From positions 10,166,154 to 10,230,153 of the forward strand of contig JAQFVV010012395.1 of assembly GCA_028023455.1 (NCBI GenBank): DNA of 64,000 bases, read 5' to 3'. Of this stretch, positions 10,088 to 22,377 are shown piece by piece. Below the pieces are notes generated by a model, which ran no database searches, was not told the origin of the DNA, and saw only the letters and a program-made list of their open reading frames with translations. Every line of letters starts with the position of its first letter. Positions within the stretch are counted from its first letter, which is position 1. The DNA is from Epiperipatus broadwayi (lineage: Eukaryota; Onychophora; Udeonychophora; Euonychophora; Peripatidae). A program made the translations under genes and the position numbers.

Positions 10088-13000
10088 ATGTTCTGCAAAA
10101 TTTCTGGCATTAACATTCGCGGCATCAACTCAATTGATAGAGTTCTAGCTATTAAAAACTGGCTCTCACTCTGCTCCCCTCATATACTTCTTATGGGTGA
10201 AACTAAATATCACCATAAGACCGATCATAAAATACTATCTCTTCTCTCAACTCTCGGATTTACTAGATTTTCCATAGGCCATTCCGCTTTAGGTGGAGTC
10301 GGTATTCTTCTCAGAAAGTCAACACCACCAAACAGTTTTAGCATTCTATTCCTAGATGCCAATATTATTATCATAGAAATAGACTATTGGGGTTATCCGA
10401 TCATCATAGCTTATATATATACAGCCAAAGACACCTCTCAATATCTAAAAATAATCCACATCCTAAATGCCATCAACGCTAACAGAGCCTCCCCTACTAT
10501 TCTTCTGGGAGACTTTAACACCACATACAATGACTTCAACAAGAGATTTTTGCATCTAATAAATCGCAGATTAATGTGTGGAGAGGGCTTCTTCCCTCCC
10601 GAAGCCTACTCTTTCTATACTAAAACTAAAAAGTCCCTGATTGATTTGGTTTACTACACCCCAGACCTCCATTTCAACCTTGATGCAGCCTTGGCCCCTG
10701 TTGCTTTCTCTGATCATATGGCTCTAATCTTACAACTTACACCTATTTCAATCCCTGAACCTATTGATGGACCTGGTAAAACCATGCGCATGATCACCCA
10801 ATCAAATATGACCGAAGTGATAGTATCTGAGGCATACATCCTTTTCCAGAAAATAAACATCCTTTCCCTTCCTGCTGAGGAGGGCTGGTTTTCCTTTATT
10901 GGAATACTACAATCCATATTAAATCACCAAGCCAGGAAAATCAAAGGACCTAATGGCCTTCTAAATGATCTAACAGACATTAATATACAACTTCAAGCTT
11001 TACAGCAAAATTTCACAAATACAGAAAAAATCATCTTCCTTAAAAATCTCTACAAAATCAAGCAAAAGTCCCTTGCAGAATATATATCCATCAGAAGAGC
11101 CAAATGTTTCTTAGCACAACAACACTGCTGGACGAGAGACTACCTTAGATGGGCACTGGGGTACAATAGAAAACAAATCACTCCCTTATCCATTAATTCT
11201 AATGGAACCAATCTCATTGGCTTTCCAATGATGCAGCACATCAGCAAACAATTCTGCCAATTAATGCAAAAAGATGGAGCTCCTCCTATAAACAGCTGGT
11301 TGGATGCTGGTGACCCCGGCGAACATGGCATCACAGAAATCCAAATCAAAAAGAAGATAACATCTCTCCCTGACGGCATTCATCCTGGCCTTCATGGCAT
11401 CCCAAATTTCCTTCTCAAACACCTCAGTCAATTCACTGTGCCAATTATTAAAAAAATGATTGATCACCTAGCCTCCGGCAACAGAAACATAACAGATCTT
11501 TACCCAGTGGCACTTGTGCCTTTTATTAAAAAAGCAAAACCACTAAACGACATTAACAATATCCGGCCAATTTCCATGACCCCATTGCTTATCAAGATAA
11601 TTGAGTCAGTCATTAAAGATCAAATCCAAACTCAAATCCTTAGCCATATCTCGTCAAACCAATACAGAAAAAAGGGATCATCAACCTCGCATGCTATGTC
11701 CAATGTAACTGCACTATTCAATTACATCAGAGGACATCATAAATCAAAACCTATTGCTGTCCAGCTGGATGTTGTGGCAGCATTTGATTCAGTCCAGATA
11801 AATATCCTCCTGGATATTCTGTTGGAATGCGACATTCCAGCCGGGATTGTTCAGATGATCAGCAATCTGCTCAACAACAGAGAGATTTTTCTCTCTCTTG
11901 ATGGCAAGATCACACCAGGCTTCAAGCCATACAAGTCGATCCCTCAAGGATCTCCACTCAGTGCCCTTTTCTTCACAGCATACATCAACCCTCTTCTGAT
12001 GGATATAGAAAAAAACCTCCCTGGAATTTTCCTTCCCTCTCTCAATAAAAACTTCAATGTATTTGCATATATAGATGACATCATGGTTGTTCTTCCCACC
12101 ATTAAATACCTTCCCCATCTCATGAACATCTTAAACAGAAATACAGCGAAACTTGGCCTACAAATAAACTTTAACAAATCTTCCAGATGGAAGATTTGTT
12201 AAAGTAAACAAATTAACTCTCCCTTTTCTGCAAAACCCCAAAGATACCTAGGTTTCCCAATCTTCAAAACACCAACTGCAATGGCAAGAGAGATTCAAGA
12301 TGCAATCCTCCATTCAACTGAAGCCATCACCACATCACTCTCTAGAGTATACCTTTCATTATATGGAAAGGTTGGCCTCCTCAACATGATCATAATGCCA
12401 AAAATCTCATATTATCTTCCATTCGTAAAAATGTCTAAACAGTTTCAAAATAAAATCAACCGATTATGTACCAAACTTCTCTGGAGAGGAAGGACAGTTG
12501 CTATTAGCTTACGAGGCATCCAACGACCACGCAGGTTCAATGGACTGTCATTCCACTCAATACAAGCAATCATTTTACAGAAAACCCACAACACTCTACA
12601 TAATCTGATCCTCTCCTGTGGATACTCCAACATTATTAAAAAAATTACACCGACAGATCGTCCTCCGCCCTCTGCCAGTTCATGGATAGCCTCCCTAATA
12701 GACCACCTACAACTTTATAACCCAATAATGCCCTTTAACCTTAACAAAAAAATCACCTTATGGGAAGCATACAATATAATCAACTATAATCAACAACCCA
12801 TTAAAACCAGCCTAAAAGTAACCAACCAAAGACTCATTACACACTTCAAAAGATGGAGTCTGGAACCCAAATTCCTTGACTTCATCATTAAAATAAATCT
12901 TAATGCGCTTCCCACGAATTGGTTCCTTTATCACCGAAGAGGTTTTACCAGCATTGACCCTATATGTGGTCTGTGTGCTCGTGAAGATGAAACCATAGAC

Positions 13001-13314
13001 CATATTATACACTGGTGCCCAAGACTTAAAACACTGAAAGATATAATTATAATCAATTCCAACATAAGACCTGATATGATTTTCTCACTTGAAAATGCCA
13101 TTCATAATGGGTTTTTTCAATAATAAGGCTTTCTACCTTTGTCCTTTATTCCATATGGATAGTGAGATGCAAAACTCTCATGGAATTACCCCCACCACAA
13201 ATCATACCATTGTTTTATCAAACGCTCAAAAAAATCAAGAAACGTGACCAGCTCCTGGCCTCCAGTAAAGTCTTTGATGACACCTGGTCTTTAACTGCTC
13301 TTTCCTTTTCCTGA
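10088..13314 (+). pseudogene. LINE ORF2: AP endonuclease and reverse transcriptase
   Basis: The protein would be about 1,075 residues. The N-terminal AP-endonuclease shows GETK (residues 37-40), GDFN (141-144) and SDH (208-210). The RT palm follows, with RPISMTP, VQLDVVAAFDS, IPQGSPLSALFF and the active site YIDD (661-664). A distal motif CGLC...H....C lies near 12964-13017. Reading stops at a TAA at 12200-12202 and resumes in the same frame (SKQINSPFSAKPQRYLGFP), so a single nonsense codon separates the two open parts. The stop lies in the right arm of a 16-bp palindrome. At the T6 run near 13112 the frame shifts, and coding continues as LSTFVLYSIWIV... to a TGA at 13312-13314. This is a recent but dead copy. 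Confidence 0.85.
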
Positions 13315-13928
13315 TTATCAACTCCCACCTACCCAGCATTATAGAATAGGAAATTCTAAAAGAAAATATTCATGTTTATATAAAAAATGCTTATTCCATT
13401 AAACAAGTTCTTAGAATCTCATCACTATACCTAACCAGATAAGAGTATAACAATTGTACTCTCATAACAAAATCTAGCCAGATGACAAATAGAACATTAT
13501 ACAATCATATTATTGTACAATTTATTCATTTATCTATCCTTTATTAGTATGTAATCACTATTTATTGTTAATAAAATTTTTGTTGAAATAACATTGACAT
13601 CAAAAAGTATTTCATTATTATAATAACTACTCTGAAGTTAAGTATTTATCTCTCCAATATATATATAATCAACCAAATTATATCACTATATGTTGATATG
13701 ATCATCAAATTCTCCTAAACCAAAATGACATCAGACTGATTCCTTTAACTATACATGCATTTTTCAGAATAAATCGCTGATTGACAGGTAATCTGGGGTT
13801 TAAACCTTGAATCTTTCCATCCAATAAAAAGTTTATTCTGAGAAATAAATGTATAGATCTACCTGATGTCTTTTTCCCTAGTTGATATTTGTGACTTGCT
13901 TTTCCAATATAGTGCTTAATTATTACAT

Positions 13929-14458
<530 letters not shown>

Positions 14459-14545
14459 ATAATAACAATAAAAGTAATAACTATAATGATAATTAATATT
14501 TTTGTTATTATTACAATAGTTTTTAATTAACAGACATTTTATTTG
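14459..14545. repeat. PLE terminal-repeat fragment
   Basis: This AT-rich stretch, containing TTATTACAATAGTTTTTAAT and CATTTTATTTGTATT, matches 55835-55880 next to the PLE at 53.5-55.9 kb; the AATAACAATAAAA block also matches that element's left end near 53570. It appears to be an orphan terminus of that PLE family. Confidence 0.5.
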
Positions 14546-14639
14546 TATTGCACACACACAATATATTGTTTGAGATTATTGATTATTATCTATATTGGGA
14601 TTGTCTAAATGTTGACTGGTTTCTAATAGTTATATATAT

Positions 14640-16303
14640 TGTACCAATATTGATATTGGCACATATAAATTTATCTAAAAAAATTATTAAAATAATCTTT
14701 CGTAAAAGAAAAATATAAAATTAAATGTTGAAGAGTTTATTACAGTTTGTTTTCGAAAAAGATAAGAGTCAAATAGTTTTCTATCATTAGTTTTTGAAAT
14801 AAAAGTTAGAAAATAATTGATTAAAAGTGGGAGGGGGAGTTTGCATCAGAAAAGTTAAACTAAAAGTTTTATAAAAGGAAGTGGAGTCTATTATTATTAG
14901 TTGAAATATAATTTAAAGTGTAAAAAAAAATACAATCTCTTTTCATTCGAATTAAAGAAAAGTAATCTTAAAACTAGTTATATATGTTCGTATATATGTG
15001 CATTGTCAATAATAGAATAAATGTATATCAATAATAGAATAAATGTATACGTAATAAATAAATGGAAGTTGTCATTAAAAAACAAAGCGATGGCTATTAA
15101 TTAAAATATAAAACAACACTTCTGCATGGCTATTACTAATTAAACAATCTTCCAAAACACGTTGTCAAAGGATTATCAATGAAATTTCGACAACAGATAT
15201 TGCCGGAGGATATTACAAGGACAACACTTCACAGGTATAAATAGTAAAGTTTTATCGGATAATGAGTTCAGTTCAGAAATTAATTGAGTCAGTTAATTGA
15301 GTCTGTTAAGTCAAGAGAGGACAATCAATTGAGTTAATTGTATCCAGAAACAAAATGCAGTGCTGAGTAGCTTTTGGGAACACACGTTTTTTCCACAGTC
15401 TGATGTCCGATGAAAACAGCAAGATCTGTCCATGAAATAGTGTCAGTGTAACAACTTGGAAATCTCCATCAATATCTAATTGTCTCCAATAATAATAATC
15501 ATGAAGAATAATGAAACTCATCAAGGAAATGTCCCAGCCAGCTGGAAGTATTCATAATGGAAATATTCTCACCTAAAGCAGTAATTAAAAAAAAGAAGTT
15601 TTACGTCCACATTCAAAATCCTAGGTAAAACATTTGCTTATTTTCATTTATACCATAATAGCCATTGCATTAAAATTTGTAAAGCCTCCAGAGTCAAATA
15701 ATTTGAACTCTATAATCATGCATAAAATGAACTATTGATGTGCATGTTTGTGAATGCTATATGATTTTATAAACATCAAACATTATTTATGCTTTTCACA
15801 AGATATATATTATAGTGTGTTAATTTAAAATGTGCATGTGTTATATTAGTTAAAAAATTATAAAGATGTTTAAATTTAGTAAATTAATGTTAGTTAATAA
15901 TTTGTCTTAAAATTTAAACTCTATCTGTTGGTCAATTCTTTTTATCAATTCTTTTACAAATCTTTATCAATTCTTTTCACCACTAATTATGTATAATCTA
16001 TTAATGATTACAAACAGCTGAGCTAGTCGTGTATGCTTGGGCATTGAGTTAGTGGCCATTATTCAAAGTGTGTTATTTATTCATTTTTGAATAGATAGCT
16101 GGTGCCTGTGTTTATACACAAAGAAAAAAAAGTGCTTTGAACGTGGTGTTGAACTCAACAATCGAAAAGAAGTTATGTCCTGGAAATGTAATGCTAGTTA
16201 TATATATTTTATAGCTATTGTTTGGGCATACATACTCTCCGAGTATGTTCTTCTCTGCCTAAGAGGCTGGTGTTTTGAAGGACACATATTCGAACCCGGT
16301 ACA
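14640..16303 (+). mobile_element. solo LTR (1.66 kb) of the TGTACC...GGTACA family
   Basis: It begins TGTACCAATATTG and ends CGAACCCGGTACA, matching the LTRs at 16758-18285 and 20830-22377 along its whole length but more diverged. It is flanked on both sides by TA dinucleotide runs. No internal region adjoins it, so it is probably a solo LTR left by recombination. Minus-strand open frames inside it are shadows of the LTR. Confidence 0.8.
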
Positions 16304-16321
16304 ATATATATATATATATAT

Positions 16322-16750
16322 AAAGCCTAAAGCTAAACTAGTTAATAAAATAATCAAAATTACCCCAAATTCAAAACTCAACCAGCCTAGTCAAAGAAAA
16401 TAAACTCTAAAACATAACCAATGGTTTCACTGCTATATGCAGTCTTCTCAAGTGTGAAGGATTACAATATAACAACATATTTATATTAAACATTACCCAT
16501 GATTTCCCTTACATCCCATACATCCTTAATATTAAAAGAACTTTTAAATAAGTTAATTGCTTCAGAATTGTAAATTTTTAATAATAAAGATTCTTTTTAT
16601 TATTAAAAATTTATGTGTAAATATGTTATCTTGTACTTCTTTACATTTGAGAAGTCTACTTGTAGCAGTGAAACTAGTTGTGTTTTAGAATTTATTTTCT
16701 TTGGCTTGTCTGATTGATTGGTGAATTTGGAGTAATTTTGATTATATATA
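16322..16750. mobile_element. palindromic PLE remnant between two LTR copies
   Basis: The left part (16322-16590) is a diverged reverse complement of the right part (16590-16750) and resembles the PLE palindrome at 29.4-30.1 kb. Shared blocks include TTAATATTAAAAGAACTTTTAAATAAG and, in the right arm, TTGAGAAGTCTACTTGTAG followed by GAAAC, the hammerhead-like tail motif. No nuclease frame survives. Confidence 0.6.
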
Positions 16751-16757
16751 TATATAT

Positions 16758-18285
16758 TGTACCAATATCGTGTTGGTACATAATAATTTTAGCTAAAAAT
16801 TATAAAATAAAAATAAATCTTTTGTTAAAAGAAAGTTATTATTAAAAGTCAGAGTTTTTCTTATTATTTGTTAAAATAAATAGTAAAAGTCCGACTTGAA
16901 ATAAAACTTACAATTAATTAATTAAAATGGGGAGGGGACAGTTTCATAATAGAAATTAAAGAGTTTTTAATATTATAAGTTAAAAGTTTAAAATATGAAT
17001 CTCTTTTCATTCAAGTTAAAGAAAGAAAAAAAGGTAATCTTAAAATATATATGTGTGAGAGTAAACAAAGAAATGATAAATGCATGTATATGTGCATGTT
17101 AAAATTATATTAAAAATAAATGAGAGTTAAAAAATTAAAAAACAACTCAGCGGTGGCTACTAATGAAAGATTTAAAACAACATGTTTGCATGGCTACTAA
17201 TTAAACACATTGTTAAATGATTATCAAAGGAATTTTGACAACAGGATTAAAAAGCTTATCTCAAAAGGATTAGCTACTAATGAAAAGAACTTTAACAACA
17301 TGCTTCATGTATAAAATGACAATTTTTTATCAGACAGAGTTCAGTTGAGTTCAGTTCAGATAACAGTTCAGTTTATTATGAATCAACCGAGAATGCAGTG
17401 TTAAAACCACAGGAAACATGTGGCTATCTTTATCCTGAAGTCCAATAAAACAGCAAGACCTGCCCATGAAAATAATGTCTGCATAACAGCTTACAGAATC
17501 TCTATCAATATCAAATTGTCTCCAGGAATAATACCAACTAATAATCATCAAATCTTCGCTGGAAAACATCAAATCTAACTGGTTAGAGATATCTCATTAG
17601 AAGCAGCAAACAGCAAGAAGCATCCACGTTCAAAATCCTAGGTAAATAACATTTTTTCTTATATTCCTTTCTAAAGTGGCCATCGCCTTCGTAAAGCCTT
17701 CAGAGTTGAATTATATGAACTCTATAGCACATAAAAATGAACTATTAATTTGTGTGTTCTGAAATGTCAATATACTATTTAATGCTTTATTATTATATAT
17801 GTGAGTGTATGAGTTAATATGTGCGTGATCATTAGATAAATACCAGTGTTCTTTTATTTAAAATTTACAAGAGTATTTAAAATTAGTATATTAAGTGTTA
17901 ATTAAATAAATTGTCTTTAAACTTAAGCTTTATTTTGTCGGTCAATTACTTTTATCAAATCTTTTCACCACTATTATGAAACAATAATTTGTTATTGATT
18001 AAAAATAGACTGAGCTAGTCATGGGTATAGGCGTTGAATTAGTGGCCATTGTTCAAAGTGCGTTATTTATTCTTCTGGATAAATAACTGGCGCCTGTGTT
18101 TATACAAAACAAAAAAGTGCTTTGAACATGGTGTTGAATTCAACAGTCGAGAAGAAGTTATGTCCTGGAAATGTAACACTAGTTATATATTTTATAGCTA
18201 TTGTTTGGACATACATACTCTCCGAGTATGTTCTTCTCTGCCTAAGAGACCGGTGTTTTAATCATTCATATTCGAACCTGGTACA
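16758..18285 (+). repeat. 5' LTR
   Basis: It opens with a near-perfect hairpin whose arms are TGTACCAATA and TGTTGGTACA around a short loop, and closes with CGAACCTGGTACA. A TATA-like TGTATAAAA near 17310 lies just upstream of the CAGACAGAGTTCAG block, a plausible transcription start. Minus-strand open frames here (around 17351-17572) are conserved only because the LTRs are homologous. Confidence 0.85.
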
Positions 18286-18664
18286 AATGTCTCCCAACAT
18301 GGTCACTTCAAACCTAAGAAACAATAGTAATTAAATACTTTGTTTCTTGTTTGAAAATTTTTTATACAAAAGCCAAATTATGTATGTTAAAGTGGTTTAA
18401 TTTTAAAAAAGAATTGACCAAAACTTTTTTTCTTTAAATGAAAAGACATTTGACATTTATGCTATTTACATAAGTAAAATAAATAATTCTTTTAAATTAA
18501 AGACAATTAGATATTTTGGGTGGAGCTAAAGCATTAAGAACGGGTAGAAAAAAAGGACTAGAAACTAGAGTTAGCCATATGTTTTCGTCTTAGTAAGAAA
18601 AATAAATAATCAGTAGTATTTAATTTTAGTTTAACATAAGCGCTAGTTAATAAGAAAAAAGAAA

Positions 18665-19183
18665 TTGAAATTTTTAAAAATGGAACCGAAAGAAAGCCCA
18701 ATATATTTTAAAAATCTCCAGTTAGTGGAAAAAGAGAAAGAAGAGATATCTGAGACACAGATGATGATAAAAATGATGATGAATATGATGCAAGAGTTCA
18801 AAGAAGAATTGTGTCAGAAATTTGAGCAAAGTCAGCAAGACCTCAAAGAAGAATTGTATCAGAAATTTAAACAAGGTCAGCTAGAACTCAAAGAAGAAAT
18901 GCGTCGGGAATTCAGACAAAGCCAGCTAGAAGTCAAAGGAGAAATTAATGAACTTAGAATGGAGATTAGAGAAATGAAGGCAATAAGGGGTGAAAAGATA
19001 GCTATAAAGGTAGAGAAGAACCAAGAAATTATAGAGTTAGATTTAATTCAAGATAGTGAGGAAGATGAAAAGGAAGTTCAGGTGATAAAAGACATGAAAA
19101 GTGAATTAGAATCAGATAGCGTTGCAACAGAGAAAGGAAAAACAAATGTAGATCAAGAAATAGGAGACATAAGTTCAAAGTAG
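18665..19183 (+). CDS. gag-like coiled-coil protein of the LTR element
   Basis: The 172-residue ORF lies 380 bp inside the 5' LTR. Residues 20-110 are almost pure heptad-type sequence rich in Glu, Lys, Gln and Met, with about three imperfect tandem copies of an 18-residue unit (EELYQKFKQGQLELK type). The C-terminal third is acidic. Coiled-coil Gag N-termini of this kind occur in some LTR retroelements, but there is no zinc knuckle, so Gag is an inference from position. Downstream (19190-19560) short GC-richer fragments in other frames suggest the ORF was once longer. Confidence 0.6.
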   Translation: MKFLKMEPKESPIYFKNLQLVEKEKEEISETQMMIKMMMNMMQEFKEELCQKFEQSQQDLKEELYQKFKQGQLELKEEMRREFRQSQLEVKGEINELRMEIREMKAIRGEKIAIKVEKNQEIIELDLIQDSEEDEKEVQVIKDMKSELESDSVATEKGKTNVDQEIGDISSK

Positions 19184-20339
19184 AAGATAGCGTTGAAAGG
19201 TTTTCACAAAAATTTAAAAAGGTTAAAGTAAAAATTCATGTTCATTTTAAACATAGATTTAAAACAAAAAGAAAGCGTAGGAAAAATATATTCTCAGTTT
19301 GAAAAAATATGGAATGTTGCTAGATATAAAAGTTTTCTAATTTACGAGGCTGAAGATAGGACGGAGCGTGAAAGAGATAAAGTAACAAATTATAAGTGAG
19401 GGATGTACAAGAGAGGAAAGTTAATTTATGTTAGTGAGTTAGTAGAAAGAAAGAAGGAACTGCCTGACATAGTTTAAAAATTAGTTAAAGGATGGAATAT
19501 TAAAGTAAACGGAAACAAGGACCGGAAATGGACAATGAGCACGAATATGATTATTGTAATGTAAATAAACTGAGATATTTAAGTCTGAAACTTCTATTTA
19601 AAACTAAATAATAAATTTAAAAATAAATAAATAATAATAAATGAAATATTTGAAAGTAATAATAATAATAATGGAGGCTTCGTAAAATAAAAGATTTTTT
19701 TTTGTCACGCACATATTAAGAAAGAAAAATGCTTGTAAATAAACAGTTGAAGTAAACATCAATAAAATCAAGTTAAATAAATGGGTCAAATTAATGATTT
19801 AAAAGTAAAGTTAGTAGGATTAAATAAATCAAGTATTCAAGTTAAATAAATAAATAAAATACTCGTAAGAAAAATATCTGTGAAATACAGTAGCATAATA
19901 AAATAAAATAGTTTTCTGACTACACGCATATTAATATAAGAAGATAAATAAATGGTTTAAAAGTAATATTGTAATATAAATAAATATGTTAAAGTAATGG
20001 TTTAAAAATAATATCATAAGACTAATCTATTTAAATAATGTTCCTAATGGTTTAAAAATAGTATTGTAATGTAAGTAAATATGTTAAAATAATATTCGTA
20101 AAGGTTATTGTAAGATTAATATAAATAAATGTTTAAGATAATATCATCTGCATTTAAAGATAATATTGTTATATTCATAAATAAAAATATAAGGTCAATC
20201 TAAGTTATATTAGGAATGTATAAGGGTTTGAAATTAAAGGGAATGAGGGTAGTATTGTAATAAGTTTTAGATAAGGATAAGTTAAAGCTGTCGACTGGAT
20301 AAAATTTAGCATCTGTAACGGACTTGTCAGGGATCATTT

Positions 20340-20715
20340 CTCTTTTAAAATGCTAACTGGGAATAACCAGCATAAGCCACATATTACTTCTTTGGGTGAT
20401 AGTCCCCGCATTTCACATTTCGTATTCCAAAGCGTAAGTCAGAAATGGACAGTTGATTAATCCTGCCATTTGCAGTGACCCCTTCTTTTTCCAAGTCTGG
20501 TAAAAACCCAACAAATGAAGCTTCGATTTTATATATGTGTAAGTCAGTATAAGCCAGCGAATCTGCCTCCGCTTTATTTCCAAAAGATCCCTGTGCCACA
20601 AATTTAGTTTGTCCTCGTGGTCACTATCCAGGACCTAGAACATTGTAAGCAATGTTTCCAGCATAGAAAGGAGTAAAGCATACTTGAAGATTGCCCTTAG
20701 TATGTAAAGTAAAAG
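20340..20715 (-). pseudogene. antisense coding fragment captured inside the LTR element
   Basis: Reading the minus strand from about 20710, one frame gives NLQVCFTPFYAGNIAYNVLGPG, two adjacent stops, then continues for 76 residues as GQTKFVAQGSFGNKAEADS... to ISDLRFGIRNVKCGDYHPKK and a stop at 20384-20386. The stretch is clearly richer in G and C than the rest of the element and runs against the gag-like ORF. The end (LSISDLRFGIRNVKCGDYH) recalls the ISDL...D.G.Y strand of immunoglobulin-like domains, but I cannot name a family. A captured host-gene piece is the simplest reading. Confidence 0.4.
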
Positions 20716-20829
20716 ATGTTAAAAAGCAAACTTAGAAAATTAATAAATATTTAGAATTGAGAATTAAAATTGTCAGAGATAAAATGGTCAAAAATGATGC
20801 ATTTTATTCTCAAACAGAGGGTGGTGTAA

Positions 20830-22377
20830 TGTACCAATATCGTATTGGTACATAATAATTTTATCTAAAAATTAAAATAAATCTTTTGTTAAAAGAAAGT
20901 TATTATTAAAAGTCAGAGTTTTTTTTGTTATTATTCATTAAAATAAATAGTAAAAGTTTGAGTTCTTGAAATAAAACTTACAATTAATTAATTAAAAGGG
21001 GGGGGAGGGGAGTTTTTCTGTAGAAAAACTAAAAATTTCATAACAGAAATTAAAAAGTTTTTATTATTATAAGTTAAAAGTTTAAAATATAAATCTCTTT
21101 TCATTCAAGTTACAGAAAGAAAAAAAGGTAATCTTAAAATACATATGTGCGAGAGTAAACAAAAAAACGATAAATGCGTGTATATGTGCGTGTTAAAATT
21201 ATATTAAAAATAAATGAGAGTTAAAAAATTAAAAAACAACTGAGCAGTGGCTACTAATTAAAAATTTAAAAACAACATGTTTGCATGGCTACTAATTAAA
21301 CACATTGTTAAAGGATTATCAAAGGAATTTCAACAACAGGATTAAAAAGCTTATCTCCAATGGATTAGCTACTAATGAAAAAAACTTCAACAACATGCTT
21401 CATGTATAAAAGGACAATTTTTTATCGGACAGAGTTCAGTTGAGTTTAGTTCAGTCACTCAGTTCAAATAACAGTTCAGTTTATTATAAATCAACTAAGA
21501 ATGCAGTGTTAAAACCACAGGAAACATGCGGCTGTCTCTATCCTCAAGTCCAGTAAAACAGCAAGATCTGCCTGTGAAAATAATGTCTGCATAACAGCTT
21601 GAAGAATCTCCGTCAATATCTAATTGTCTCCAGGAATAATACCAACTAATAATCATCAAATCTCCACAGGAAAACATCAAATCTAACTGGTTAGAAATAT
21701 TTATTAACAGTAAGAAGTCCACATTCAAAATCCTAGGTAAATAACATTTTTTCTTATATTCCTTTCTAAAGTGGCCATAACCTTCGTAAAGCCTTCAGAG
21801 TCGAATTATATGAACTCTATAGCACATAAAAATGAACTATTAATTTGTGTGTTCTAAATGTAAAATACTATTTAATGCTTTATTATTATATATGTGAGTG
21901 TATGAGTTAATATGTGTGTGATCATTAGATAAATGCCAGTGTTCTTTTATTAAAATTTACAAGAGTATTTAAAATTAGTATATTAAGTGTTAATTAAATA
22001 AATTGTCTTTAAACTTAAGCTTTATTTTGTCAGTCAATTACTTTTATCAAATCTTTTCACCACTATTATGAAACAATAATTTGTTATTGATTAAAAATAG
22101 ACTGAGCTAGTCATGGGTATAGGCATTGAATTAGTGGCCATTGTTCAAAGTGCGTTATTTATTCTTCTGGATAAATAACTGGCACCTGTGTTTATACAAA
22201 ATAAAAAAGTGCTTTGAACATGGTGTTGAATTCAACAGTCGAGAAGAAGTTATGTCCTGGAAATGTAACGCTAGTTATATATTTTATAGCTATCGTTTGG
22301 ACATACATACTCTCCGAGTATGTTCTTCTCTGCCTAAGAGACAGGTGTTTCAATTGTTAATATTTGAACCCGGTACA
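20830..22377 (+). repeat. 3' LTR
   Basis: It is nearly identical to the 5' LTR. Its first bases form a perfect hairpin with 10-bp arms (TGTACCAATA / TATTGGTACA) and loop TCG. It ends CGGTACA, followed by a TA run and another TGTACC. A candidate polyadenylation signal AATAAA lies near 22200. Confidence 0.85.

Larger units (their letters stand above)
9700..13330 (+). mobile_element. APE-type non-LTR retrotransposon (LINE), 5'-truncated, nearly intact ORF2
   Basis: The element holds the tail of ORF1, then ORF2 with an AP-endonuclease, reverse transcriptase and a C-terminal cysteine/histidine motif. Its GC content is clearly higher than that of the flanks. ORF2 is broken by one in-frame stop (12200) and one frameshift (about 13112). 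An older copy of the same family lies at 44.5-47.7 kb. The layout resembles the L1/Tx1 group, but I cannot fix the clade by eye. No clear poly-A tail or target-site duplication was found. Confidence 0.85.
16758..22377 (+). mobile_element. non-autonomous LTR retrotransposon with 1.5-kb LTRs
   Basis: The 5' LTR (16758-18285, 1528 bp) and 3' LTR (20830-22377, 1548 bp) are highly similar and share TGTACC...GGTACA ends. The internal region (18286-20829, 2.5 kb) holds one gag-like coiled-coil ORF and no recognisable protease, RT, RNase H or integrase. A purine-rich AACAGAGGGTGGTG lies just before the 3' LTR as a likely polypurine tract. TA repeats flank both outer ends and hide any target-site duplication. 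Lack of pol indicates a dependent element. Confidence 0.85.
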
